Assembly: GCA_013397935.1 (NCBI GenBank)
Contig: VZRN01004391.1
Location: 717,299 to 781,298 of the forward strand
DNA from: Dasyornis broadbenti
Lineage: Eukaryota > Chordata > Aves > Passeriformes > Dasyornithidae
DNA length: 64,000 nt
Direction: 5' to 3'
The notes beneath the pieces were generated by a model. That model ran no database searches. It was given only the letters and a program-made list of their open reading frames with translations, and was not told the origin of the DNA. The position numbers were made by a program, and so were the translations under genes. Position 1 is the first letter of the stretch, and every line of letters starts with the position of its first letter. This document shows positions 39,452-53,300 of the stretch, one piece after another.

Positions 39452-39575
39452 TTGTCTGGATCCTGACAGAAATCACCATGAGACATTATACCAGCAGTGC
39501 CAGCTCAAAGAATCTGGTACAAAACCTGAACACCATGAGAGGTTTAATAAAATAAAATATATTTCATCTTGGTCT
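39452..39575 (+). other. RPL9: Probable RPL9 3'-UTR exon and poly(A) signal
   Basis: The acceptor TTTTATTTACAG at 39451 is followed by about 95 bases and overlapping AATAAAATAAA (39546-39556), then a T-rich downstream tract. Mammalian RPL9 also splices a short terminal untranslated exon, as recalled. A matching donor (ATAG then GTTGGT at 38440) lies 9 bases after the stop codon. The alternative is an unspliced 3' UTR ending at an earlier ATTAAA, so this is a moderate call. Confidence 0.5.
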
Positions 39576-39992
39576 TTTTTTTTTAAAGAACTAAATGGTA
39601 ATTGCATGAACCTGTTCAAGATCTTTGGCTTTTGGAGAAGCAGATTGCACACTGGGTCCACACTATAAACGTGTTTTCAAACCATTAAACTTCATTCCAA
39701 CTGAATATTCTCAGAGCTTGGTAGGGCAATGTGTACACTGTGCTGCCATGATCTTTCTGTGACAAAGTCATGAAACGGAATTTTTGAATCATAGCATTAA
39801 GAAATAGTGGAAGCGTTGTTCTCACAGAGGAGGGACCAATGTGCTTTCATACCTTTTCAAACCTCAAGCCTCACACTTGTGATAACAGAATCTGAAGTAG
39901 ATTAAAAACAAAACCGAAATCAAAACCACTAGATTTATAAGACCATTTAAACTAAATATGTAGATAGGAGCAGGAGTCTGAAAATACGATGT

Positions 39993-40004
39993 TTTATTTT
40001 TATT
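39993..40004 (-). terminator. KLB: Probable KLB poly(A) signals
   Basis: Two adjacent AATAAA hexamers on the minus strand (40004-39999 and 39998-39993) lie about 970 bases after the KLB stop. They are the best minus-strand candidates before the RPL9 end. Another, ATTAAA at 40744-40749, sits in an A-rich context and would give a shorter 3' UTR. Confidence 0.5.
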
Positions 40005-40970
40005 GGTCAATTAAGACAAAAGACTTGACCTCAAAGTTCCATCAGAGTGTTTTGCTGAGTTTCACCACCAGTGATTTGTGCTACCTGGGGATGCTTTTTT
40101 TCTTGGTTACTAATCTTGCCATGTAGGAACATCTATTTAGGAGGTTGTACTATTTCTGTGCAGTGGTAAAATCTACATTGTCACTTGCTCCATTAAATTT
40201 TGAAAAATTACATAAAATACTGGGATAGTGCAGAAACATACTTGGCAACAAGTTGCTGAAGCACCCATGCATGTTAAGAAATTCCAAAAATTGCCCAATG
40301 ACCCACTTGTATGATGACAAGTGCCATTTACAATTACATTCATCACTTTCTTGAGTAGATTAATAGTAAAAATTTTCATGGCTGCCACATTTTGGAGCTG
40401 AAAAATAGTGATTGTATATGATTTTTTCTTGTCTCCAGTTATATTTGCTTAAAACTACTTCACTCAATATTGAGTTAACTTGGATTTCTTTAAGGGCTAT
40501 CTTCAGAAGCTGGCCCAGGACTTTTTGTTCATCGTGTACTCGGTTGAAGATTTGTGGGTTTTAATAACACGTTCTAAACCTTAACAGCTGCGGTCTCATG
40601 CTCAGCAACACTCATGAATATACATCACAAGACACATTGATTGAGACAAAAGTGCACATCAGTTCTCAAAAGTAGGTCGCTCTTTACAAGTCAGGCTGTT
40701 TAAAGAGTTATTCCAAGGCACAGGAGAGTAATTTTTTTTTTTTTTAATAGGTGAACTTATCTTCTATGTACAGCAGGTGGATAAAAGTAATTTCACCAGA
40801 AAACAGGTGTCATAGCTCTTCTTCCTGTGAATGTGATAACTTTGTTTTCAAATGGAATGCTTGGTGTGTGTGACTGGAGTGACTCAGTGCTTTTCCACAG
40901 TTCTCTGAGTGACATTGTCCACTGTAGAATGCAGTGATGGATCTCACTGAAAGTGGGCTTGTGCCCCCTT

Positions 40971-41332
40971 TTAAAATGAGATACAGATGCACTGGATGCT
41001 TTTTGCCTTAAAACATTTCCTTCTTTTTCTTTTGTGAAAAAAAATAATAGCTAAAAACAAGATAAGGGTAGAGAAAAGGCAGCAGGCAAAGAATATTAAC
41101 GGCTTCTTCTGAGAAATAAACATGCAGAAGCTGCACTGCTTTTCATGGCTAGAAGGGTTACAGACTGAGTAGTCAGCAGGAAAGCCATTGTTGATTATCA
41201 GGGTATTGTAAAATTTTATTGAAGGCTTTCCTTTTGAATCTGAAGTGAAGAATCCAAATCTGGGTTTAGATTTTTCTTCAGTCAGCTTAAACGCATAGTA
41301 GCCTTTAATCTTGACTTCGTCAATGTAGTAGG
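40971..41332 (-). CDS. KLB: KLB exon 5: end of GH1-2, membrane anchor, tail
   Basis: The exon encodes YYIDEVKIKGYYAFKLTEEK, the last strand and helix of the second domain. A cysteine-bearing stalk follows, then a hydrophobic helix (PLIFFACCLFSTLILFLAII) and a short basic tail ending QCICISF. The acceptor is CTTCTCAG at 41333-41334. The tail ends at a TAA where mammals appear to have lysine. The frame beyond continues eight codons to a TGA at about the mammalian stop position. Confidence 0.92.
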
Positions 41333-44300
41333 CTGAGAAGGAGAAGAAACCAAAACAAAGTATTAATAAAAACTTGTATGTTAAGTAAAACCTGCAGACT
41401 TTCTGGTAAGGAATTCAGATTTCAAATTGTTACCGATTTTAAAAGTGTAATTGTATCAAAGTATTTAGTGCTTCTAATGCTCAGTTGCCTCAAGTAGGAA
41501 CAATGCCTCACTGTTTTAAAAAATCTGTATAATTTAGGAATTCTCTGGACCTACCCTGTAATACCTGGATTTGGACAGGGTTAGAGCTGGGAGTTTGTTT
41601 TCCTGGGAAGAGCCAGATGCTGCTTTTAACTGAACCCAGCTGCAATGACTCAGGGGGAGCAGCTGCCCATCTGTGCCATGATAGCAGCTTTCTAAAAATT
41701 CCTACCCTGCTCCAAACTCAGCTGCTCATCCCTGCAGCATGCATGGCTCTATGTTGCACTGCTGCACCCAAGTGCTGGGTGAAAATACTGAAAAATAGCA
41801 GGCCTTGGTGAATAAAGGCAAGTCATGTGCAAGCAGTGAGCATAGTTGGGAATGTGACCCAGAGGAAGAACATGTAAACTGGGGGGATCTTTTTGTGAGT
41901 ACTGTAAAGTATCATGCTCTCTGAAAATTAAAATGGGAATATAATGATAAGGTGCCCTTTAAACAATGATTTTATTTAATAACTTCCTTTAATAATGTAT
42001 TGTTCTTTTGTTTGCAGTATGAAATTAGCATAGAAAATTAATCAGCGAATGCTTAGTAGTCCTGTAGTAATTGGGAAACAGCCAAGCACTGGAAAGAAAA
42101 CACTTTGTTTCTTAGTGTCTAAAAGTAATCTGAGGCCATGCTTAGCCATAAGTAAGATTTGTCTCATTTTTTAACTTCTAGAGAGGAGAAACCACGCTAC
42201 CTAGACTGTTTGATGTCAGATGCCTCAGAAAAGCTTTTGAACACCCCATGTCCTGATTCAGGATCTCTCTAATGCACACCAGTAGGGAATAAGGAGGGCA
42301 GGGATGTATTGCACATCTCATTTTGCCTGTATGGTTCAGGTACCAAGGCCTTTCTGGTAGCCTGTGTCTCACTGCTCTTCTTAAATGATTGGTTGAAGGA
42401 AGAAGGAGGGGAGGGGTGAGGTCCCTACAGCATTTCTCGTACAATAAGCTATTGCTGAAGATTATTGCCTTGAATGTTTTTGTCCTCTACCTCCACAACT
42501 CTTACTAGTTTTTCTCTAAAGTGAACAACTAGTTTGCTGTATATGCCCAGAAGAAAACAAATAGTGGAAGAAGAACTAGAGTTGGACTCTCCCTTCTACA
42601 GCAGCTAGTGCTGCTGGTGCCTTGCTGTATTTCTATGTGTCCCTCCAGGTCTCTGTGGACTTCCTTGTGCTTCCCTGTCCAATGACTAGTTCAGCAAGCA
42701 AGTAAGGAGGCTCTTGCCGTTCTTTGGAGAGAAGAAATTTGAATTGTCTCTTGGGAATAGTTGGGCTGTGGTGCCATCTCCTAATAACTTCTGAATAACT
42801 GCTCTGCTGTATGCACATGCCCAGATAGCTTCTCATATGGTTTACTGGGAGCAGCGGTAGCTACATTTTGTGCAAGGGGCTTGATACCACTGCTTTGTGT
42901 AGTAGCTGCCCTGAGTGAGTGCAGATTCAGGCCCCTCAGGGGGCTCAGTGCCGATGGTTCCTGCGTGTGAACCAGGACTGCTTGCTCTGTCCAGGGCAAG
43001 ACTTAACTGTGCCTGGGTCTGAGTGCCGATGGTTCCTGCATGTGAACCAGGACTGCTTGCTCTGTCCAGGGCAAGACTTAACTGTGCCTGGGTCTGAGCC
43101 GTGGAAATGGCTCTGCAGAACTTGACTCTGTCATATTACTCACCTTTTAAAACCTCCTGTACGTATTTTCCCAAGTAATAATTCCGAAGTTCATCATTGT
43201 CTAAGGACTGGTCATCTATTCCATTTGCTGTGATGTAAATGTCAATGTCACCGTAGGTTTTTTTGATCCACCTGAGAACTTTACGCACTCCCCAAGGCAC
43301 CACTGCCAAACGAGAAGGGGAGCTCAGGCAGGTGATATCCTGCAGAAATTGAATGTCACGATCAAATTCATACTGGCTTCCATTCTGAGATTCATGGATC
43401 ACAAATCTGGTTGTGAAATGATTCAGTGCATAGAAGTCAGCTGCACCTTTGATGAGCTGCTTTTCCTCACTTGTGAAAGACGGCAACAAAGTGTATGAGA
43501 AGCCTTTTCTGTTTTTAAAGCTGATGTATTCCCTCATGGTAGCTGGATAGTCCCCAGTCTTAAATATGGGATTGGCAAACCAGCCTATTTCAAACTGAAG
43601 AAACCTGTTGGCAGCTTTTGAATGAGATTCAGAGTAAGGGTTGGCTGGCTCAGCCCAGTCCGAATGCAGGGACAGGGACACTTTGCCATCCTGAGAGGAC
43701 CGGTACTGCTCGTCATATATTCTCCAGGCCATGCCGTGTGCTATTAATAAATTGTGTGCTGCTCGATAGGTGTCATTGCTGCTCCTGTTGTAGACATTGC
43801 TTAGCTGGTTAGGCTCATTGATTGTAATCCAAAGTTTAACCAAATCGCCAAGTTCCCTAAAACACAAAGCTGCATAGTCTTGAAAAGCATAGGCAGTGGA
43901 TCGGTTCAGCCATCCTCCTGTCTGCAGCAAAGGACCTGGCAGGCCCAAGTAGGCATGCGTTGGGTAATACAAGGTGACCATGGATTGAATGTTGAGTTTC
44001 AGTACTTCGCTAATCACACATCTGTAATACCTAAGCACTTGCCTGTTGACCACTGACAAATCTCCATTGGGTAAAATCAGTGACCAATCAAGTGCAAATC
44101 TGTAATGAGTGACTTTCATTTTTTCCAGGAGATCCAGTTGCTTTTTAATACTGACAAAATCTGTGCACTGTGCTGGTCGCGTTTTTAGCTTTACCCCTTC
44201 AACTTTGTGCAGAAGCCCATCTCCCGTGACGTTCCAGAGGTACAAGCTGGAATCACAGAACTGTGGTGAGGAAGCCACCAATTCTGCCTGTGAAAATAAA

Positions 44301-47300
44301 AATATGTTACAATGGGTTTTAATTAAATGAATGCAATACTTGCTAGTCTGCATTTCTGCCAGTGTTTAGTTGTGGGATTAGTGCTGGCTGTCAGAAGGCC
44401 CTGCTTACATGCTCCAGGAGGAAGAGGATAACCAACTCGCCTTATATGGGCTTTGTGCTAGTGGTCATCTTATTGTTCTGTTCCTTTCCCTATGAAAAAC
44501 ATTAAAATTGCACTCTTTTCTGTTTGATGACACACAGACATTTGCCCTGCCACCAGCCTACATGACCTATGTTTTCACACAGGCAGATCTCCCTGATCGA
44601 GTTCAGTCTGGTCATGCAAACAGCAGTTCTCAGGCAGCTGCCAGCAGAGTGGGTGGTGAGAACAAGCACCAGGGGCTATACAGGGCAGGCACGGATTATT
44701 TTGGCACTGCTGCTGAGATCAACCTTATGAAACTAAGGCATAGTAATCTGACACAAACAGCTTGTAGCATTTAGTTGTATCTTTTCTATCTCCTACTAGT
44801 TAGCAAGGCTCTGAGTAGCACATGATTTTTCTTTGTATTCCAATTTTTTAAATGCTTTTTGTAGGTTACAAAGTACAATATAAAAGTTTAAAATATTTAG
44901 GTTACTTGTTTTTAAAGAAAATCTACTTTTCTGTGCTGTATAATAACAAGATACATAGAAGCTTTAAATTTTTTTCCTATGGTTGTCAGTGAATAGGTTA
45001 AATTATGGGGTTTTGTTGGTATTTTTTGAGGTTGATATTTGTTGTGGGACTGTTTTTCTGTGTGCAGTGACAAAAAGGGTATCCCAACACTGGCCACACA
45101 TACAGTTAGCTTATTTATTAAGTTTAAAGCAAAAATAGAAGAAAAATAAAGTATGAATAGGTCCTATAGGAACTAGTTTGGACAAAAGGTGGTATGATCT
45201 GTTTTCTAATGTGAGCTCAGATGGTAAAAACTCAAGGCTGGTTATCTTCACCCCTGCTATGTGTCTTTTTAAAGGATGACTTCTTACCCACTTGTCTAAT
45301 TGGCACTTAGAGCCAGGCTCAGCCCTGGATTGTGTTTCTGCTTTAGATGAGTCCTGGAGCCTGCCAGTAGCTCTGCTGCCAGCAGTCTAATCACCTCGTC
45401 CCTGCCCTTTGTCACTCTCTCCATCAGGCCATCACAAGCATCCCTATGGCCACACTGCAAACTGGATTTGGAAACTCCTGGTTGAAAAATAACCCAGTAA
45501 CAATTGGTTGGATCAACTTCTTGGTCTGAGATTTCCTCATCTGATCTGCCCCATGGAGACGCAAGCAGAGGGAAGGTGAGGGGAGGGCCAGGCCTGGAAG
45601 GGCTCCTGCAGCAGGATCTGCTGCTGCAGCAGTACCCAGCACTCTGTGACCAGCTCACCTGAAAATCTTGAAACACATGAAATTGAACCAATCCAATTAC
45701 AGCTTAACTTTTGTTGGCAGTGTGCATTGAAATTCTTGAATGCAAGGTGCCATACACAGTCATTCGTTCACAAAATTGAAGTTGCTGATCATTCTGTTTC
45801 TATTAAGAGTGATACTCTTTAATATTTTATGCTTACCTTGAGAACAGACTCCGTGATACCCCAGGAGAAGTCACAGGAAAACTGAGCTTGCAAGTTTGGG
45901 GTAGAATCCTTTGGGAAGAAGCCATTTTCTCGTACGATTTGTTTATAATAAAGTGCAGATGACTTGGGAATCCTTTCCTTCTTTTTGCTTTTGAAATCTA
46001 CGTAAAATAATCCACGCCTGATGTTGTAAGCATGTTGCCATTCGAAGCCATCAAGGAGGGACCAGGCTGTGTAACCAAACACATCTATGTTGTCGTATTT
46101 AATAGCTGCATAAGAGAAGGTAACATCCATGAGTCTTACATTTAGTAACTCTAACATATATAAGGGATATTTGTGAGAAAGGGCTATTTACTTTGAAAAT
46201 CTTGAGTGTCTTCTCAACATTCATAGGGTTATTGACCCACTGTAATTCATTGCAAAACTGACATTATATATATCTTAGTCTTTATTTCCATAAAAAGTAT
46301 ACCACAAAATCCTTAAGAAATTAAACTACTGTAGGATGCTTTATTTCTGCTCTGAGCAAGCAAGAAATATTACACCACATTCAGGTTTTAAGTTGCATTT
46401 AAGTTTTTTAATTGCATTTGACAATTTGCCAGTAACACATACCAGTAAAATTAGAGAATCATGAGTAAAAATAAAGGGAGCAACAGTTGATCTGGTCTGT
46501 GACTTTGTCATGAAGCTAAAACTTTCTACATTTATTTGAAAGATGTCTGCAAGCTCAAACATTTAGGAATGTCTATTCAGCTTGTAAATTGAAAAATTTG
46601 TTTTGTTGGCATGGGACTGTTAATGACTTTAGAGAAGTTGGGCTGACCAACCCAGAGACTGATTCAGTTATAGAATGGGTGCAGTGCATGCTGATTCCAT
46701 CAGGCAGTCTTAACTTCCCTCTTGCAAAGGAGTCTAGATATGATCTTTTACATATAATGTACGAGAAAGATGACAACACAACTACTTTGTCAGATGTGGA
46801 GCCTGATTTTTCAGGAAAGGCAGCAGAACCTGCAAAGCAGCTTCTCGGAAGACACCAACTAACCACAATGTTTTTTACCCACATAGGGCACGTGCCAGCT
46901 GGCAGCCTAGAAGAAAAAGTCCAAACTCCATGGTCAGTCATGTTAGCTGCCTGTTGCCAGCTTTGAGCTAGGAAATAACGCAGGATAACTTCTCATGTAA
47001 ACCTTATAAGGGCAGGAAAACTCAAGGCAAAACAGTGATCAAGTATGGTTGCTGAGGATTTTGATGCAGACAGGTGGACAAGCTGTATTTTACCTGTGGT
47101 CCACCACACCAGTAAGCCAAGGAATAAAGATGAAATACTCTGATTTAAAGCTGTATTCTCTCCCAACATCATTTTGCTTCATTTTCTAAGGACATTTCAC
47201 TTTGCATAATTCTGTATTTCCACTGAACTTCCTTGCCCTAGTCACACCAGGCTGCAACTTGAGCAGGAAGCAGTTTTGCACAGAGCATGTATTAATGCAC

Positions 47301-50300
47301 TGTGCAAGGTAACAAGGTACCCAGCAGCATGAGCAATAGACCAACAGGATATCTTCCTAGTTGTCAGATGAAATCAGAAAGCCCAAGAGCTTGCAATGTG
47401 AGTATATGAGAAGCTGATAGACAAGGTCAGGATACTGGAAAAGAGAGGAGGAAATGTAACAAAGCAATACAATAGCAGGTATTTTCAAAGAAAGCAACTT
47501 CTAAATATTAGGGAAACCATGAGAGAAAGTACAAAAAAAAGTATGAAAATACCAATTGCAAAATGCAGAGGCAGAGAATGATGTAGAGGATAAAGAGATA
47601 AGACAGAATGGCCTTGCAAATAAAGATGAGTACTTGATGTCTGCAATGAGGAAGGCTGAACAAATGGGAGCAGGCATCTAGGGACACAGTGTGTGACAAC
47701 TAAGAATATTTTTGTTTCTAGAAGCATATTGAATAGACGGGGGTAAGTTTAACTGTCAGAGCAAAAGATGCTATGGTACTTGAGATGATGCATGCTGAGA
47801 ATTTGTGGCTGTTTAAATGGGTAGGGCAAAAAGTACTATTTTACATATATTTTGTGGTAAAGAAAATTAAAAGTTAGGCAGGCAATCTGGGAGAGATCTG
47901 GTGGATCAGAGTATGTTTGTAGCATTGTCTGCAGGGACTGTGAAAGGAGAGGGTAGAAACAAGTCAGATCCTCACTGGGTGTTACAGTGGGGATGAGAAA
48001 AGCCTCCTGATAAACAAGGGAGAGGTTCAGGGCAGGAACAAGGGGCTGAAGTAGGAAAGGCCAGGAGTTAACTAAGCCCCCTGTGTCACCAGAGGTGACA
48101 TTCACAGAAGATCTCAAAGCTTGTCTGTATCTACTATAGGTGGAGCCGTGGAGTCCTGCAGGAGTGATAGTTTCAGAATGGACAGGCGTGTGCATGCCAA
48201 GACACTGGTTTCAAAGGCATCTATGCTTGGATCATAACTGAGGTGAGTTTATTGCTGTAGTGACGTGGTACATCACCTATTTTCATGACTCTATGGGCCA
48301 TGAGTTACAGACATACAGTGCAAATTGTACAGTACTCCCAAAACACACACACAGACACACAGACAGACACACAGACACATGCACAAATATGGCTCCCTGT
48401 AGCCTGTCAGATACTGTCTTAACAGCCACCATCCCATTACAGTTTGGCCTCTATAAATGGTGTTTTGCAGCTAACATGATCTAATTGATTTTGCTGCAAA
48501 CAGCAAATTTATACCTGACTTCTCTGTAAGTAAAAACACAAAAGCATGTTCCAAATATTCCTAATTGGACAAATTATCTTGCTTCACAAAAAAAATGCAT
48601 TAATTAAGAAATAATCCTGTATTTTGAGGCAGAGGTTGAAGTAACTGCATACATCAAAATGTTGATAATTCTAGATAAGTAGTTATTGATTGAACATTGG
48701 CCAAATATTTAAGAAGTGTGAATCCATGGATGGTTATTACAGCCATGTCTGCGGTAGAGGATATTCAAAAAAACACACTATGGATTTTCTAGTGTCCAGA
48801 AAACTACCTGTTCCAGATTTCCAAATCCAGGCCTGAATCTAGACTTTGCTGCTGTGTCACTGCATTATTTAAAATACTATAAATCAAATACTGGGATGTA
48901 ACTTCCTCTAAAAAAGGCAGAATATATCGCACATTTGTGCTATGTGAAGATTACCATCTGAACCAATTTTAAACATACATGGATAATCTTCCTCTGGGGC
49001 TTATTTACAGCTGTTGGTGATACTGTACTTTCTGACCTGGTCTTTGAGAGTATGAAAGGTTTTGGTAAAGGGATCCAAGCCGTCCTATCACTACTGTGAG
49101 GCATCAGCAGTGGGGCAGGCAGCTGGGAGGATGGCTCTCAGAACCAGCAGCTCCCCCACTCCCAGCACCAATCCTACAAACTGGCTGAGGGTGAAAAGAA
49201 ATACTGTATTTGCAGATGTTTAAGATACTAATAGTATTTAAATTTCATACAAAATTAAATCTTTTGCCTTTAGAGAGATCCCCATGGACTGGCATTATGA
49301 AGGGCAATTCCAAAATTAAATCTGTGTTATTAAAACATACTGTCTCTGTTTAGCATGCAGTATTCCTGAAGAATGATTGCCCTTATCCTGCGGATTTCCT
49401 TCAGGTATTTTTCATTGGAGCAGGACCCCTACATGTCTTCCTGCTATTAAGGTGTATACCCAGACAAAGCTGTTACAGGTGAGCTGCCAACAATGAAAAG
49501 TGATAACCAATAGATTTGTTTTCACTAATTTCTCATTCAATTTTTTACTTATTTAGTTTTAAAATCCAGTGCAAATGTTGGACTTCAGCTTTCTGGGACA
49601 AGGACTATGGGGTTTTTTCTGTTTTTATACAACACCTAGCACCAGTAGATCCCAATCCATGACTTGTACTCATGCAGTATAAATAATTTATGATTAACTT
49701 TGCTGTCATGATCTGTTTTTAAAAAAAAATTAAATTATTACAGAACTAAATATCCAATGATCCGAAGTGTTCTTTAAAAATCCAACAACTAATTTCTGTA
49801 CAAACCTTGTAAAACCTTATTAATGAAGTTTTTCATCATGTAGATGGCTGTAGTGTCATCTGTTTTCACATGGCTGTCAGTGAACCAACCATTCTCTGCA
49901 ATCAAGATTCGAGGACTGTTGTATTCCAGTTTAATCCAGTTCAGTACTTCCCTCAAATTGAGTGACAAATTTTGTCCCATTTTTGGCAGAGTGTTTGGAG
50001 GTTTAAAGTTACTAGGACCAAAGGAAAACGCAAAGAAGTCAGCTGTTCCCTTTATGTAGTTTTTTTCATCTTCAGTAAAGCGTGGCAAAAACGAGAATTC
50101 ATTTTTCAGTTCTTCTGGGTAATCACCATCCCCGTGGATAGGTTTAGCAAACCATCCGAGTACTCTCTCCATGGACTCCTGACATTTAGAAATGTCTGAT
50201 TCATCTTCTGATTTGTTAGGTTCAATCCAGTGGGATCCCAATACTATGGACATCATACCCTTCTGATAGGGTTGAAAGCATTCTTTGTAGTTATGCCAAA

Positions 50301-53300
50301 CTTTTGCATGAGCCTGATGAGAGAAAAATAGCATTAAATTGTAACTCTAATAAGTCTCTTTGTGTGTTGGCAGCTAGAGAGGCAGGTAGCTCCATTAGAT
50401 TTACTGCAGGCTTATATGGAAATATCAGTGAACAGTTAAGGTACATGAATTACCCTGCGCTGTTTAATGAGCAATCACTGTTACCCTGCAAGGTTCCTTG
50501 GGATGAGGACAATGCTCAGTAACTTGTGTGCTGTTCCTATGACACGTTAGGGCTGTGGCTTTTTGCCTTTTAATACATGTCTAAATTTCAGGAGAGTTCC
50601 CACAGCAGGGATGTGAACAGACGTTACACAGACACTTAGGAACTACAGAGTTGTAATGGTGGAATTTCAGCTCTGTGATCTAGACAGTCCCATCTGAGTC
50701 CTTCTCTGTAAAGCTGATAGATATAAATTCCTGATACAGTTAAAATTTTAAACAATCTTTATAATTTTTCCATAAATTACGCATCTCATATGATATTTCA
50801 TTTATCAGTGCTGACTCTGTGCTACTAACTGCACTGTGCTGTGGGGCTTGCCTGGACTTACTCTATCAAACCACATCCACTCCATCCCTCATCTTGGGAT
50901 TTAGTTGTTTTAGTTTGCCTAGTCATATGAGCAAGCGTTCAAGTTTTGATATTTGCACAATCCCTAAATGTAAAGACTTGGACAAAGGACCCAGCTATGA
51001 AGTTTGAACCTAAATGTCAACTTTCACAGTTCCGATGGAGAATTTTGTTCAGGATTTTAGTTAATTTCTTCTTTGAAATAGCCATAACACTGTATCACAT
51101 CTTCATACCACTTTTCTGATTATCATAATGTTTTAGAAAGTGTAACATTGCCACACATCAGAATTAGCTTCACGTCACATTATTAATTACTTAAAGAAGG
51201 GAATACAGCAGAAAAAACTTACACAAAACCAGAAATACATGGGAGACTGAGGAACCACTAGCATTGTCAAAGTCCTATAGGAAAACAGGACAAATAGGGG
51301 GTCAGAGAAGGGTGACAGGATCACACTGTGAATCACATCAGGTGATCTGACATAGGGGAGGGGAGCTGACCTCTCCCAGCTGAAGAGTTGTCAAGTAACT
51401 CAGGGTTTACCTTATGCCTAAAGTGTGGCTTTATACTTTTAAGCTGGAAAGAAAATAACTGTTTGCACCCAGAAAAAACATTAGAGGCATTGTGAAACAC
51501 TGAGTGCTTGAGTTAGACTGCCATCATTACTAAGCCAAACAGCATTGCTTACCTTTAACAACAATTTCAGTTAATTTATCTAGAAACACACAGCCTTGAC
51601 AGTTAAAAAAAAAAAAACAAAAGACCTGATGTCAGGTAGATATTTGTTTAAGCTAGGGAGGACCAAAGAATTACAGTTTGTGAAATTTTGTGTATCAGTT
51701 GTTTATGGTTTCTAAGGTCATGCTTGTAACATTTGTTCAAGGTCTGTCTTTGAAAATACTGATAAAGTGACACTAACCTTTGAAATGCAGGTTCTGTAGC
51801 TGAAAAGGGAAGCCAGCAAAAATGCACTCATGAGGCAAATTGCAAGATACAGCTAAAGTATTATTAAATGGAATTCTCACCAGCCTCATCAGAAAATTTA
51901 AGTGGCCAGTGCCATCTCCTCAGTTGCCCTCACTGTCCTATCCTGACAGTCACTCCAGCCTGGGGTGGCTGCTGGGGCCAGGATTACTCTGTTCTCTGCC
52001 TCTAGGGATTTCTCGCCGGGTTTCTACACTTTTTCTCCAGACACAGGCCATGAAGACCACTGTTGAATGAGAGGCATATGGTTGGATTGGCTTTACAAGA
52101 AAACCCCAACTGAAGTCAGCTGTGCAGTGCAAGTACCATGACAATAGCACCAGGTAAATCATAGCAATCACACATTTCTAGGTGAAGTGGAGAAAGATGG
52201 CTTTGCCAAAAAACAACCAATTAGAATATGATACTGATATGTAAAGGCCGATCATGTACAACTGGTATTCATACGCATCTTCAGGAGCTGATTAGAAGAA
52301 AATAAAGTTACTATTAAAAATACTGTCTACAGTAGAGAATACAGCCACAGATATAATTCTAGAGGAGTAGACCTCAAGTATAAATAGGTACATTCAATAG
52401 GAGTCAAAATAGAATCCTCATATACAAATTTGTAGGTATCATTGATGACTCAATTCTGAGGATTAACTTTTATTGAAAAAAACTTGACACTCTCTACAGT
52501 AAGGGTTTTACAGACATAGTAGAAACAATGTAATTTGCTTGTCTATAATTCTGTTTTGAGTTGTTAATTATCTGTAAAGCAATTTAACATTCTCAGATAG
52601 AAGATGTTTGCTAAATGCAAACTATTGTTAATGGAATCAGCTGATTTATATAATTTGTTTTGTAAGACCAGATATGAAACAAACATCACTTTAAAAGCTG
52701 TATCATACATCAAATTGGGTATTTTCAGTAAATTTTGATTAATCTTTTTTCAGTTAGAGTTTAATCCCTAATCTTTCACTTTCCTTGTTAGAGCAAGGAC
52801 AAATATCAAGGCTAAGTACACAGTTAAAGTAGGATCAATATTGGGTATTTATTCTAGATACGTATGACTCATTAATTTCAGTATATTTTCCTGGTATTAA
52901 TGTAGAAAATACTCCCTGGACTTGAAAGTCACAGAGAATGCTATGTCCCCTAGTACTAACCCCATAAAAAGGCTAGAGAAGTCAACAAACTGAAGACAGC
53001 AGTATTGTTCTTCTCTCTTCTTGAAATACTCTCATGCTCCTTCAGATTCTGATCCTGTAATTTATCATGCATGTGTCCAAAGAGCTTTCAACAGAAAGAC
53101 CAATATTTTCAAATTATTAAGATACTTTAGTCAAGCAATTTTTCTTTGAACAGCAGTGAATATACAAAAGAATGCCAGGGGTATATGGAGTTATTTTAGT
53201 GTGCTGGAAAGCAAGAACATTTAGGAAAACTAGAATTGAAAAAAAGGCTAATAAAAATTTTAGGCTTTTTGTTTAATTGTTTGGTGTTTAAACCACCAAA

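Noticed and set aside
46573..46966. Mirror open frames of 122 and 125 codons in KLB intron 2
   Set aside because: Open on both strands over the same interval with no family resemblance; I considered a retroelement remnant but saw no conserved motif.
48340..48385. CRISPR-like or satellite array
   Set aside because: It is a simple CA/GA microsatellite. No regularly spaced repeats with unique spacers exist anywhere in the window.
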